The notes beneath the pieces are model-generated. The model saw only the letters and a program-made list of their open reading frames with translations. It had not been told where the DNA came from and did not search any database. A program made the translations under genes and the position numbers. Shown here in pieces: positions 27,975-36,757 of a DNA stretch of 64,000 nt; position 1 is the stretch's first letter; every line of letters starts with the position of its first letter. The DNA is from Streptomyces sp. NBC_01304 (GTDB taxonomy: Bacteria; Actinomycetota; Actinomycetes; Streptomycetales; Streptomycetaceae), in assembly GCF_035975855.1 (NCBI RefSeq), contig NZ_CP109055.1, forward strand, positions 10,540,001 to 10,604,000. Direction: 5' to 3'.

Positions 27975-28745
27975 ATGAACATCCTCTGGATCTTCGCCCA
28001 CCCCGAACAGCACTCCCTCAACGGCTCCCTGATGTCCGACGCGCTCGGCGCTCTCGACGGGCTCGGGCACGCGTACCAGGTGTCCGACCTGTACGCGATG
28101 AAGTGGAAGGCGGTCCTCGACGCCGGCGACTTCGGCGACGGGCCGTCCGTCCGTGAACGGCTGTTCGTCGGAGCCGAGCAGGAACGCGCGTACAAGACGG
28201 GTGAGTTGAGCGCCGACATCCGTGCCGAGATCGAGAAGCTGGCCTGGGCCGACGTGCTGGTCCTGCACTTCCCCCTGTGGTGGTTCGGGCCTCCGGCGAT
28301 CCTCAAGGGCTGGTTCGACCGGGTCCTGGTGCAGGGTCTCGGGTTCGGCGTGAAGACACCGGACGGGCACACCCGCCGGTACGGCGACGGCGGTCTGACC
28401 GGCAAGCGGGCCCTGGTCGTCACGTCAGTGGGGGCTCGGCCGCCCGGGTTCGGGCCGCGAGGGATCCATGGGCACGTGGACGAGGTGCTGTTCCCGCTGC
28501 TGCACGGCACGTTCTGGTACACGGGGATGGCGCCGCTCAAGCCGTTCGTGGCGTACGGCGCGGACCGGCATGACCCGGCGGACTACGCCCGTACGTCCGC
28601 CGCGCTGCGGCAGCGGCTGCGCACGCTGCCCGACGAAGAACCGCTGACGTACCGGCCCGAGGCGGGCGGTGAGTACGACGACGAACTCGTCCTACGGCCC
28701 GACCTCGCACCGGGCCGCGCCGGCCTGGGAGTTCACCAGCGGTGA
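27975..28745 (+). CDS. NAD(P)H:quinone oxidoreductase, flavodoxin-like fold
   Basis: The 256-residue protein has a flavodoxin-like N terminus (MNILWIFAHPEQHSLNGSL), the FMN/FAD contact LVLHFPLWWFGPPAILKGWFDRVL and GGLTGKRALVVTSVGA. These are the hallmarks of the KefF/NQO1/MdaB family. Two-electron reduction of quinones protects against redox cycling. The gene stands alone with palindromes in its promoter. The C-terminal 40 residues are a loosely conserved extension. Confidence 0.88.
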   Translation: MNILWIFAHPEQHSLNGSLMSDALGALDGLGHAYQVSDLYAMKWKAVLDAGDFGDGPSVRERLFVGAEQERAYKTGELSADIRAEIEKLAWADVLVLHFPLWWFGPPAILKGWFDRVLVQGLGFGVKTPDGHTRRYGDGGLTGKRALVVTSVGARPPGFGPRGIHGHVDEVLFPLLHGTFWYTGMAPLKPFVAYGADRHDPADYARTSAALRQRLRTLPDEEPLTYRPEAGGEYDDELVLRPDLAPGRAGLGVHQR

Positions 28746-28833
28746 GAGTGCAGGACTCTGGCTGCCAGCCGGCCTCGCGAGTGTTTCCCCGGTGACGGGT
28801 CAACGGGGCCGGGTCCTGCGTCGATTTCCAGCT

Positions 28834-29060
28834 TGGATGCGAGAACGGAACCAAGTCGGCCTCTACGCACAGCTCCATGCCCTGCCCTGGAAGGACGTCA
28901 CGGCGAAGCACTACGACCGCACCGCCGGGAACGGCCGCAAGGAGACCCGAGGCGCGCGGGTCCTGACTGTCGACGACCTCGACTTCCCCCAAGGAGTCCA
29001 GGACCTGCAAGCGCACCCGCGAGACCGTCTGCCGCGACCGACCCGGATGTGGGAAGCGGT
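28834..29060 (+). pseudogene. ISAs1-like DDE transposase fragment
   Basis: The frame reads RERNQVGLYAQLHALPWKDV, then HYDRTAGNGRKETRGARVLTV and DDLDFPQGVQDLQAHPRDRLP. This matches the region after the second catalytic residue of ISAs1-type transposases (family recalled from memory). Both ends are missing and no terminal repeats were found, so it is an inactive remnant. It separates the quinone reductase from the barstar gene. Confidence 0.7.
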
Positions 29061-29224
29061 CGGCCGAAGGGCGGTAGTGGTCGTGGCCTGCTGCCCATGA
29101 AGGGCGCGAACTTGGGTGGTCCGTGGGCCGCCTGGAACCGTGCGCAGGGTCTCGCTCAGCATGCTGCGACGTGCCAGGTGAAGCGGATTTCGGTGGAGCC
29201 GGAGACCCGTGTGAGGATCGCACC

Positions 29225-29818
29225 ATGGACACCCCCACCCTCACGGAGCGCCGGTCACCATGGGTCGTCTTCACCCGCGTTGACGACCCATGGGTGAGCA
29301 GCGAGACAGCCAAGCTCCGCGAGCAGGGCGGGCGCGTGTTCCGGCTCGACGGCCGAGAAATGCGCGAGCCGGCCTCGCTGTTTGCTGCCTTCGCCCGGGA
29401 GTTGTCCTTTCCCGGCTACTTCGGCCGCAACTGGGACGCGCTGGTGGACTGCCTGCACGACTGGCACGGCCACGGGGGCGATACCAAGGACGCCGCCATC
29501 CTGATCGACCACGCCGATGCCCTGCTCGGTAGCGAATTCCTCGGCCTGTTCGTATCGGTCCTGTGCCAGGCCGGCTGGAAGGCAAACCTTCAGCTCGACG
29601 CCGATGGAGTTCCGCACGCGAACTGGCCACCGTTCACGCTCCACTTCGTCTTCCTGCTCAATCACACCCCGCCCGCAGCAGCTGCCGAGGCCGCAGCTCA
29701 CGGCTTGGATGTCGGCGTGGCCCTGCGGGACGGGCGCTTGACCGCGACCCTCACCGGTGAGGACTGGCCCGGCGCTGACCCAGCCATGCCATTCCCTGCG
29801 CTTCCGGCCAGGCCATGA
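29225..29818 (+). CDS. Barstar-family ribonuclease inhibitor-like protein
   Basis: The 197-residue protein has the barstar core (residues about 33-130): FRLDGREMREPASLFAAFARELSFP and YFGRNWDALVDCLHDW. The latter is the family signature that contacts the RNase active site in classic barstar. A C-terminal region of about 70 residues is extra. No barnase-type RNase lies next to it; the upstream neighbour is a transposase remnant. It may be an orphan immunity protein. Confidence 0.88.
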   Translation: MDTPTLTERRSPWVVFTRVDDPWVSSETAKLREQGGRVFRLDGREMREPASLFAAFARELSFPGYFGRNWDALVDCLHDWHGHGGDTKDAAILIDHADALLGSEFLGLFVSVLCQAGWKANLQLDADGVPHANWPPFTLHFVFLLNHTPPAAAAEAAAHGLDVGVALRDGRLTATLTGEDWPGADPAMPFPALPARP

Positions 29819-29851
29819 TTGTTCGCACCGGGTCGGCTGGGGGTCATCGGT

Positions 29852-30238
29852 TCACGGCCGGGCGCTGCCCGGGGTGAGGATTTCCATGAGGTGTCCGTCA
29901 GGGTCATGGAAGTAGGTACCCCTGCGGCCTTTGCTGGCCTGGCTGCGATAGACCTGCCCGATCTCTTGGCACTTGGGATCGCCGTAGTGGGTGATTCCGC
30001 CGTGCTGGATGCGGGCGAGGGCGGCGTCGAACTCCCGCTCGCCGACCATGAACGCGTAGTGGTGCGGCTCGAAGTCGTCGAGCTGGTCGTAGTCCAGGCT
30101 GACTTCGTTGGCCAGCGTGACCGGCGTGAAGTGCGCCACCGGCGGGTCGACACTCAGGCCGAGGATTCCGGCCAGGAACTGCGCCGACGCTTGCGGGTCA
30201 CGGGCGGGGACGATGGTGTGATTCAGTTCCACGGGCAT
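29852..30238 (-). CDS. VOC/glyoxalase-family protein
   Basis: The 128-residue VOC-fold protein starts PVELNHTIVPARDPQASAQFLAGILGL and ends GTYFHDPDGHLMEILTPG. It has metal-ligand-like His and Glu residues (His in LNHT, Glu in LMEIL). It is convergent with the barstar gene. The terminator-like stem upstream separates it from the DUF4267 gene, so it is probably its own unit. Confidence 0.85.
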   Translation of the reverse strand: MPVELNHTIVPARDPQASAQFLAGILGLSVDPPVAHFTPVTLANEVSLDYDQLDDFEPHHYAFMVGEREFDAALARIQHGGITHYGDPKCQEIGQVYRSQASKGRRGTYFHDPDGHLMEILTPGSARP

Positions 30239-30276
30239 GGTGACTCCTTTTCAGGCACGGGACTACGCGTGGCGGC

Positions 30277-30301
30277 GGCCGCCGAGGTGGCCTCGGCGGC
30301 C
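30277..30301. terminator. Terminator hairpin
   Basis: Perfect 11-base arms GGCCGCCGAGG (30277-30287) and CCTCGGCGGCC (30291-30301) flank a three-base loop, 20 bases past the stop of the minus-strand DUF4267 gene. Confidence 0.8.
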
Positions 30302-30320
30302 TTCCTCACGATTGATGGGG

Positions 30321-30746
30321 TCAGGCGGGCTGTGGGGCGAGGGTGGCCGGTGCGGCCGCGACGTTGCGGGTCTCGCGCAGTATCAGCAGGCCATTGACGA
30401 CCATGAGTGTCGCGGTGAGGCAGTGGACGCCGAGTGCGGTGGCGACGGAGCCCTGGTGGGCCAGCACGGTGGTCATGTCGCCGTACGCGGCGAGGGCTTC
30501 GACCAGCAGCGCCCAGCCCAGCGCCCGGCGGTGGCCGGTCACCAGCAGGATGCCCAGGACCAGGGCCAGGACGACGTCGCGGATTCCCTTGATGATCAGG
30601 AAGCCGCCGCCGTCGCCGGACGGCCAGCTCGGCAGGCCGAAGCCCGGCGCCGTCGTCTGCGGGCTCAGGATGAACTCCGTCCCGAACCAGAGGATGAAGA
30701 GGATGAAGGCGGCGGCCAGAACGGTGTTGATCTTCTTCAGTGTCAT
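30321..30746 (-). CDS. DUF4267-family membrane protein
   Basis: The 141-residue protein has four predicted helices (around residues 8-25, 50-70, 75-95 and 100-122). It carries the DUF4267 pattern FILSPQTTAPGFGLP, then FLIIKGIRDVVLALVLGILL. It lies 181 bases after the DUF1772 gene on the same strand and is probably in its operon. Function unknown. Confidence 0.8.
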   Translation of the reverse strand: MTLKKINTVLAAAFILFILWFGTEFILSPQTTAPGFGLPSWPSGDGGGFLIIKGIRDVVLALVLGILLVTGHRRALGWALLVEALAAYGDMTTVLAHQGSVATALGVHCLTATLMVVNGLLILRETRNVAAAPATLAPQPA

Positions 30747-30927
30747 GGTGCTTCTCCTTGCGGGTCGTCATCGGCTGGGTTAGGTGCGTGGAGCTTGCCT
30801 AGTGGTGTGTGGGCCTGATCGGGCCGCGCAGACCCGGCTGATCGGGGAGTTGGGTGGCCTGCTGCCCGGGGGAGCGGGGAGCGTGCGCGCCGTCGGCGCG
30901 GGGCCGGCGCGGGGCCGGCCCGCGGGC

Positions 30928-31374
30928 TCAGACGAGGGCGGTGACGAGCAGGGTGAAGGCGGCGATGATGACGGCGACGCGGGCGTAGTGGTAGCGGTCC
31001 CAGCGGTTCATCTGCTGCTTCCAGTCGGCGGGCCGGTTCTCGGGGGTCCAGGTCTTGCCCTGGTTGTTGATCGGGACGAGCAGCAGGATCGACATGATCA
31101 CGCTGAGGATCAGCAAGGCGCCGGAGGTGACGACGAGGCCGGCGCCGTCGTGGTCCCATCCGGCGATGGCCCAGGTGGCGACGAGGATGAGCGAGCCGAT
31201 GTACCAGACGGGCATGACGGCGCCGAGCATGCGGCCGCCGTGGCTGCGGGCGCTTTGGTTGCTGTCGTCAGGGAGGGCGCTGAAGATCGGGTTCATGACG
31301 AAGGCGACGGCGAACTCCACTCCCACCATCAGGCCGACGAGCACGGTGGTGACGATCTCGAGTGCGTTGAGCAT
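30928..31374 (-). CDS. DUF1772-family (anthrone oxygenase-like) membrane protein
   Basis: The 148-residue protein has four helices. The first part, ALEIVTTVLVGLMVGVEFAVAF and NPIFSALPD, and the later PINNQGKTW with RWDRYHYAR, fit DUF1772, a family that includes anthrone oxygenases. It starts 19 bases from a CTAGCG palindrome and is divergent from a TetR gene, its probable repressor. Confidence 0.85.
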   Translation of the reverse strand: MLNALEIVTTVLVGLMVGVEFAVAFVMNPIFSALPDDSNQSARSHGGRMLGAVMPVWYIGSLILVATWAIAGWDHDGAGLVVTSGALLILSVIMSILLLVPINNQGKTWTPENRPADWKQQMNRWDRYHYARVAVIIAAFTLLVTALV

Positions 31375-31392
31375 GGTGACCCCTCTTGGTAT

Positions 31393-31456
31393 CTAGCGTC
31401 GCTAGGTGATGAGGCAACGCTAGTACTACTGCCGCTCTGTTGTCTAGCGGTGCTAG
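31393..31456. promoter_or_regulatory. Two CTAGCG-type palindromes, probable TetR operators
   Basis: CTAGCGTCGCTAG (31393-31405) and CTAGCGGTGCTAG (31444-31456), both within TCTAGCG-NN-GCTAGG, are centred 51 bases apart. A half site CGCTAG lies between them (31418-31423). They occupy the divergent promoter region, one next to each gene start. Confidence 0.8.
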
Positions 31457-31466
31457 GATTCAAATC

Positions 31467-32045
31467 ATGTCGGTACAGGAACGCAAGCAGCGCGAACGGG
31501 CGGTCCGCGAGCGCCTCATCGTGGCGACGGCCCGCGAACTCGCCGAGCAGCAGGGCTGGGACGCGGTCACCACCCGCAAGCTCGCCGAGCGCATCGAATA
31601 CAGCCAGCCCGTCCTCTACAGCCACTTCCGCGGCAAACGGGAGATCATCGGCGCCGTCGCCCTGGAGGGCGCCGCCGAGATGGCCGTGGCGATGCGGACC
31701 GCGACCGGCGCCGCGGAGGGCCCGCGCGAGCGGGTCGCCGCCCTCGCCGGCGCCTACCTCGACTTCGCCGCACACCATCCGGCGGTCTACGACGCCCTGT
31801 TCCAGCTCGACGGCGGCCTGGCGTACGCGCAGGAGGACACCCCCGAGCCGTTGAAGGATGCCTTCGCCGCGATGCTGGAGAGCCTCGGCGAGGTCGCCGG
31901 GGACGGCGTCCACCCGGGGCTGTTCACCGAGACGTTCTGGGCGGCCCTGCACGGAATCGCGACCCTGACCCGGGCCGGACGGCTCCCGCCGGAGGGCGCC
32001 GAGCAGAGGGTGGAGCTGCTGGTGGACCGGCTCGCCCTGGTCTGA
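31467..32045 (+). CDS. TetR-family transcriptional regulator
   Basis: The 192-residue repressor has the HTH AVTTRKLAERIEYSQPVLYSHFRGKREI and a C-terminal WHG-type ligand domain (HPAVYDALFQLDGG). It is divergent from DUF1772. The ATG at 31467 lies ten bases after the second CTAGCG palindrome, so the protein probably represses itself and the DUF1772-DUF4267 pair. Confidence 0.9.
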   Translation: MSVQERKQRERAVRERLIVATARELAEQQGWDAVTTRKLAERIEYSQPVLYSHFRGKREIIGAVALEGAAEMAVAMRTATGAAEGPRERVAALAGAYLDFAAHHPAVYDALFQLDGGLAYAQEDTPEPLKDAFAAMLESLGEVAGDGVHPGLFTETFWAALHGIATLTRAGRLPPEGAEQRVELLVDRLALV

Positions 32046-32323
32046 CACGCCGTCCCGGCGGACATGCGACGGGGCCCTCGGGCCTCCGCCGCGTGCCCGC
32101 CTGCCGCAACGCTTCTGGTCGCCCGCACCCGCACGGCGCAGCCGTGGAGCGCCGGGCCTCTGCTGTCGGTGACGCGACAGTTGAAGGGCTCGGGGAGCGA
32201 GGTGCAGGCGCCGGTTGTGCAGTGCACGGTGCGTAGGCCCGCGCTCGGCTTCGGCGTCGGAGGTGATGGAGGCCGGCCGCCTGACGTGACCGGCGTACAG
32301 GGGCATGCCCGTGATGCTGACAT
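32046..32323. other. Intergenic region, no gene recognised
   Basis: About 280 bases between the TetR stop and the LLM operator. ORFs on either strand here have compositions like shadow frames. Nothing could be named. Confidence 0.4.
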
Positions 32324-32338
32324 CTGACGATGCGTCAG
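32324..32338. promoter_or_regulatory. Perfect palindrome CTGACG-ATG-CGTCAG before LLM gene
   Basis: This 15-base inverted repeat ends 13 bases before the ATG at 32352. It is short and symmetric, as for a dimeric repressor. No adjacent divergent regulator binds it obviously; the TetR gene upstream uses a different palindrome. Confidence 0.6.
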
Positions 32339-32351
32339 TTACGGTGCGGGC

Positions 32352-33269
32352 ATGTTCTTCTCGCTGGGGCTGCCGACCCATCTGGTGGACGCCGGTACTG
32401 ACTTGGTCAGTGCCGAGGCGGTCATGGAGATGGCGCGTGCCGCCGAGGCCGCGGGGTTCGACGCGGCCTTCGTGACCGATCATCCCTTCCCCGGTGATGC
32501 CTGGCTCGCCCATGGCGGGCACCACACCCTGGACCCGATGGTCGCCCTGTCGTTCGCCGCCGCCGCGACCTCTACGCTGCGCCTGCACACGAACCTGTTC
32601 GTACCCGCATATCGCAATCCTTTCGTCTGCGCGAAAATGGTCTCCTCGCTCGATGCCCTGTCGGGCGGTCGCGTCATCCTGGGCGTGGGTGCGGGCTACC
32701 TGGAGCCGGAATTCACCGCCCTGGGCGCGGACTTCGCCGCGCGCAACGACCGGCTCGACGAGGCACTGCGCGCCATGCGTGCCGCGTGGAGCGGTGAGTC
32801 GGTGGTGTTCGAGGGCTCGGGGTACGCGGCGGCCGGCAACACCATGCTGCCCCGGCCCGTGCAGCGGCCGATACCGGTCTGGGTCGGGGGGAACAGCAAG
32901 CGGGCGATACGTCGCGTGGTGGACCTCGGCGACGGCTGGCTCCCGATGCCGGCCCCCGCCAAGGCCTCCAAAAGCCTGCGCACACCCGGCATCGAATCCC
33001 TGGCCGACCTGTCTGCCCGTCTCGACTACCTGCGTGAGTACGCAGAGTCGGTGGGCCGCACCGACCCCGTCGACGTCACCTTCATGCCGCGGGGCCTGAG
33101 CATGTTCTCCGGCGCCGGGTTCGACGCCGACGCGCTCCTGGCCGACCTTGCCGAGCAGGCCGCCGCCGGGGTCACCGGCGTCACCATCGCGCTTCCCGCC
33201 CGCACCCGCAGCGAGTTCCTCGAACAGGCCGCCGCCTTCGGCGAGCAGATCGTCCCCCACACGAAGTGA
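32352..33269 (+). CDS. LLM-class F420-dependent oxidoreductase
   Basis: The 305-residue luciferase-like TIM barrel starts MFFSLGLPTHLVDAGTDL. It contains the family motif FVPAYRNPFVCAKMVSSLDALSGGRVILGVGAGYLEPEF split over the flavin/F420 site, then PVQRPIPVWVGGNSKRAIRR. This pattern fits the F420-dependent subgroup of actinobacteria. It is a single gene with a palindrome in its promoter. Substrate unknown. Confidence 0.9.
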   Translation: MFFSLGLPTHLVDAGTDLVSAEAVMEMARAAEAAGFDAAFVTDHPFPGDAWLAHGGHHTLDPMVALSFAAAATSTLRLHTNLFVPAYRNPFVCAKMVSSLDALSGGRVILGVGAGYLEPEFTALGADFAARNDRLDEALRAMRAAWSGESVVFEGSGYAAAGNTMLPRPVQRPIPVWVGGNSKRAIRRVVDLGDGWLPMPAPAKASKSLRTPGIESLADLSARLDYLREYAESVGRTDPVDVTFMPRGLSMFSGAGFDADALLADLAEQAAAGVTGVTIALPARTRSEFLEQAAAFGEQIVPHTK

Positions 33270-33693
33270 AGAGCTGGATCTGGTCCCTGTACGACAAGCC
33301 GAGTGGGCTTTCGGCGCACAGGGCGCCATAACCGGTCCGTCGCCGGTCGACCGGCGCACTGCGGTCAGCGAACACCCGCCACTTGAGGTGTGTGACAGCA
33401 AACCCGGCCGTTTCGGCGTCCATTGCAACAACGACCGCGCCAGTTCACTTCAGGTCCGGCGAGGAGCGCATCGCCCTCGCCCGGAAGGCGCGTACGGCAC
33501 GAGCGCCTGGTCACGATCCAGCAGGCGGACGGAACGCCGTCGTCGATGCAACAGCAGTCTTCCTGCGGTGGGCGGGGAACCTCAGCACGCCGCACGGCGT
33601 TCGTGTCACTGACGGCCGAACGAAGCCGAGCCGTCGGCTCACAGTGCCCAACTGCTGATTGCGTACGACGACTTGGCCAGGGGGGCAAAAGGC
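33270..33693. other. Intergenic region upstream of the secreted protein and SecDF
   Basis: These 424 bases contain no gene I can support. A 13-base palindrome GAGCCG-T-CGGCTC lies at 33628-33640. The long open frame crossing it towards SecDF has no ribosome site or recognisable domain. Confidence 0.4.
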
Positions 33694-34107
33694 GTGCAGC
33701 ACCCCCGCGAGCATCCCGCACACTCCTCGCGCCCGGCCGCCGCCATGCTCTGCGCGCTGCTCGCGGCCTTGACCTTCCTCCTGCCGGTGTCGGCGAAGTC
33801 GGCGCCGGCGTCCCGCCCGTCCTCGACGGGCACGGCCGCGACGGCGACCGCGCAGGCCTCCGTGACCGCCGACACGCAGCGGCCTGTCACGGCGGCGCAC
33901 CCCGTGCGCGGCCACAACGACACGGTGCCGTACCCGTTCCACGGCTTCCTGGGCCCTGGCGCCGGGGACACGGCCCCACACCGCGCTGTCGGCGGCCCCG
34001 CCGTGCCCGTGGCGGCCGCCACGGCAGGAACGAGCTCGGGCACCCACGCGTATCGCCCGCGCGGCCCGCCGTCCCGATGGAGCACCGAAGTCCGTATCGA
34101 CGCCTGA
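33694..34107 (+). CDS. Hypothetical secreted or membrane-anchored small protein
   Basis: The 137-residue protein has one hydrophobic segment near its N terminus (PAAAMLCALLAALTFLLPV), then an Ala/Thr/Pro-rich tail. It is likely a signal peptide with an unstructured mature part. The GTG start has AGGGGGG nine bases upstream. It precedes the SecDF gene by 62 bases and may be co-transcribed. No family recognised. Confidence 0.5.
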   Translation: MQHPREHPAHSSRPAAAMLCALLAALTFLLPVSAKSAPASRPSSTGTAATATAQASVTADTQRPVTAAHPVRGHNDTVPYPFHGFLGPGAGDTAPHRAVGGPAVPVAAATAGTSSGTHAYRPRGPPSRWSTEVRIDA

Positions 34108-34169
34108 CCGTTCGCCTCCGCGCCCGGCAAGGACGTCGACTCCGTCTGCCTGCCCATCGTGGAGAATTC

Positions 34170-36524
34170 ATGTCTCGCGCGCCCCTGTGGCGGGCGATCA
34201 TCGCCCTAGGTGTGATCGCCGCCTCGCTCTTCTTCGCCCTCACCCAGCCCGCCCGCCTCGGCCTCGACTTGCGCGGCGGCACCCAGATCGTCCTTCAGAC
34301 CAAGGACTCACCCGCCGTCGAGGCCAATGCCGAATCGACCCAGCGGGCCCTGGAGGTGCTGCGCCAGCGGGTCGACGCGCTCGGCGTGTCCGAGCCGAAC
34401 CTGTACCGGTCCGGACAACAGCGGATCTTCGTCGAGCTGCCCGGCCTGCAGGACCCGCGCAAGGCCGCCCAAGTCATCGGCCGCACCGCCCAGTTGACGG
34501 TCCACCCGGTACAGGGCACGACGGACAAGCAGAACGAGAACAACGGAAAGCCGGCCAAGGACGGCTCACGCACCCTGGCCGACCCCGACCGCAAGGGCAG
34601 GTTCCTCAAGCTCGGGCCCACCGCCCTGACCGGCGAGGGCGTCAAGGACGCCGAGGCGGTCCTCGACCAGCAGAAGATGTCCGGCTGGACCGTCAACCTC
34701 ACCTTCCGCGGAGAGGCGGGCAAGGACTGGGCACGGGTCACCGGAGCGGCGGCCTGCGCCCCGCAGGGCGCCCCCGACCGGCGCGTCGCCATCGCTCTGG
34801 ACGGCAAGGTCCTCTCGGCACCCGCCGTCAACGCGGACGTGCCATGCAAGACCGGCATCGCCGGCGGCTCCACACAAATAACCGGCGGCTTCGACCGACA
34901 AGAGGCCCGCGAGCTGTCCGCACTCGTCAAGGGCGGTGCCCTGCCGGTGCCCGTAGACGTCGTGGAGCAGCGCACCGTCGGCCCCACGCTCGGCGCCGAC
35001 GCCATCGCTGCCAGCACCCAGGCCGCGCTCATCGGACTCGCCCTGACGGGACTGTTCATCCTCGTCGTCTATCGCCTGCTCGGCGCCCTGGCCACCCTCG
35101 CGCTCGCCCTGTACGGACTGATCTCCTACGCCGCACTCATCGCCCTGGGCGCGACCCTGACCCTGCCCGGACTCGCCGGTTTCGTCCTGGCGATCGGCAT
35201 GGCCGTGGACGCGAACGTCCTGGTCTTCGAGCGTGCCCGGGAGGAGTATCTGGCGGCCCGCGCCTCGAAGCCGGCCCTGAAGGCGGCCTCGCCGCACCTG
35301 GACAAGCCGCTGCGCACCGGCTTCAACAAGTCCTTCAGCGCGGTCGTCGACTCGAATGTGACCACGCTGCTCGCGGCCGGGCTGCTCTTCTTCTTCGCCA
35401 CCGGACCCGTCAAGGGCTTCGGCGTCACCCTCTCCATCGGTGTCCTCGTCTCGATGCTCTCGACCCTGGTGATCACCCGGGTCCTCGCCGACTTCGCGAT
35501 CCGCCGCCGCTTCGTACGCAACCGGCCCGGCCTGACCGGCATCACCTCCACCGGCAGGGTGCGTGCCTGGCTCGCACGCCGCCGGCCCCGCCCCCTGCAC
35601 CACCGGCGCCGCTGGCTCGGCGTCAGCGCGCTGCTGATCGTGGTGGCCGTCACCGGAATCGGCCTGCGCGGCCTGGACTTCGGAGTGGAGTTCACCGGCG
35701 GACGCCTGGTGGAGTACAGCACCAGCAGACCCCTGGACGCGGACGCAGCACGTACGGCGGTCACGGACGCCGGGTTCCCACGCGCGTTGGTGCAGGAATC
35801 GGGGGACGGCAACATCTCGGTACGCACCGGTGAGCTGAGCAACGACCAGCAGCACACCATCAAAACAGCGCTGGCGAAACAGGGCGGCGAGGTCACCGTC
35901 GAGCGGGACGAACTGATCGGCCCGAGCCTCGGCGACGAACTGCGCAGGAACGCACTCATCGCGCTCGGCATCGCCGTCGCAGCCCAACTGATCTACCTCA
36001 GCGTGCGGTTCCGCTGGACGTTCGCCACCGCGGCGGTCTCCGCCATGGTCCACGACGTGCTGCTCGTGGTGGGCCTGTTCGCCTGGCTCGGTAAACCCGT
36101 CGACAGCGTCTTCCTGGCAGCCCTGCTCACGGTCATCGGGTACTCCGTCAACGACACCGTCGTCGTCTTCGACCGGGTGCGCGAGGCGCGCCGCCGCGAT
36201 CCGGCGTCCGACCTGGAAACCACCGCGAACAACGCCGTCATCCAGACGCTCCCACGCACAGTGAACACCGGCATGGGCGCCCTGTTCATCCTCGCGGCCC
36301 TGGCCATCCTCGGCCGCGACGCGCTCGCGGACTTCTCCATGGCACTGATCGCCGGCGTGCTGATCGGCACGGCGTCGACGGTGTTCACCGCCGTGCCGAT
36401 CGCCGTACAACTCGAGAGCAGCCACCCGGCGCCGCCGGCGCACCCCAAGCGCACCAAGGACAACGGGGCGCGCAGTCCGCTCGAGCGACGCGGACGGGCA
36501 CGGGATTCGGGCGCTGTGGTGTGA
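34170..36524 (+). CDS. secDF: Protein-export membrane protein SecDF (fused SecD-SecF)
   Basis: The 784-residue fusion has an N-terminal SecD half: GLDLRGGTQIVLQ, the P1 head region, and GMAVDANVLVFER in helix 4. The SecF half (from about residue 500) has DFGVEFTGGRLVE and GYSVNDTVVVFDRVRE. It uses the proton gradient to pull preproteins through SecYEG. The acidic/Asp residues of the helix-4 motifs are intact. Streptomycetes usually also have separate secD and secF, so this is probably the additional fused copy. The ATG at 34170 is preceded by GGAGA. Confidence 0.93.
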   Translation: MSRAPLWRAIIALGVIAASLFFALTQPARLGLDLRGGTQIVLQTKDSPAVEANAESTQRALEVLRQRVDALGVSEPNLYRSGQQRIFVELPGLQDPRKAAQVIGRTAQLTVHPVQGTTDKQNENNGKPAKDGSRTLADPDRKGRFLKLGPTALTGEGVKDAEAVLDQQKMSGWTVNLTFRGEAGKDWARVTGAAACAPQGAPDRRVAIALDGKVLSAPAVNADVPCKTGIAGGSTQITGGFDRQEARELSALVKGGALPVPVDVVEQRTVGPTLGADAIAASTQAALIGLALTGLFILVVYRLLGALATLALALYGLISYAALIALGATLTLPGLAGFVLAIGMAVDANVLVFERAREEYLAARASKPALKAASPHLDKPLRTGFNKSFSAVVDSNVTTLLAAGLLFFFATGPVKGFGVTLSIGVLVSMLSTLVITRVLADFAIRRRFVRNRPGLTGITSTGRVRAWLARRRPRPLHHRRRWLGVSALLIVVAVTGIGLRGLDFGVEFTGGRLVEYSTSRPLDADAARTAVTDAGFPRALVQESGDGNISVRTGELSNDQQHTIKTALAKQGGEVTVERDELIGPSLGDELRRNALIALGIAVAAQLIYLSVRFRWTFATAAVSAMVHDVLLVVGLFAWLGKPVDSVFLAALLTVIGYSVNDTVVVFDRVREARRRDPASDLETTANNAVIQTLPRTVNTGMGALFILAALAILGRDALADFSMALIAGVLIGTASTVFTAVPIAVQLESSHPAPPAHPKRTKDNGARSPLERRGRARDSGAVV

Positions 36525-36622
36525 GGACGCGCGAAGGCTCGCCGGCTCACTTTGTGTGAGAACGGGTTCAGAGAACCGATCCGTGTTCTGTGGGCCGCCG
36601 GGTGGCCGATTGGGCGAGGTGG

Positions 36623-36660
36623 CCGAGCACCCCCACCAGCCGGGTGGTGGGAGTGCTCGG
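36623..36660. terminator. Terminator hairpin after secDF
   Basis: Sixteen-base arms (36623-36638 and 36645-36660) pair with one mismatch around a six-base loop, about 100 bases after the SecDF stop. It probably ends the secDF transcript and may act in both directions. Confidence 0.7.
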
Positions 36661-36757
36661 CAGCGCCATGCCGACGAGCAGGGCGGGTTCCATCGCGATC
36701 ACCGCGGCGGCGAGCGCGTATGTCTGGGCTGGGGGAGTCCTTCGAGAAGGTTCTCGA

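Noticed and set aside
33423..34169. N-terminal extension of SecDF by about 250 residues
   Set aside because: It lacks any Sec-like sequence and overlaps a separate small gene in another frame. The ATG at 34170 with GGAGA begins the first SecD helix.
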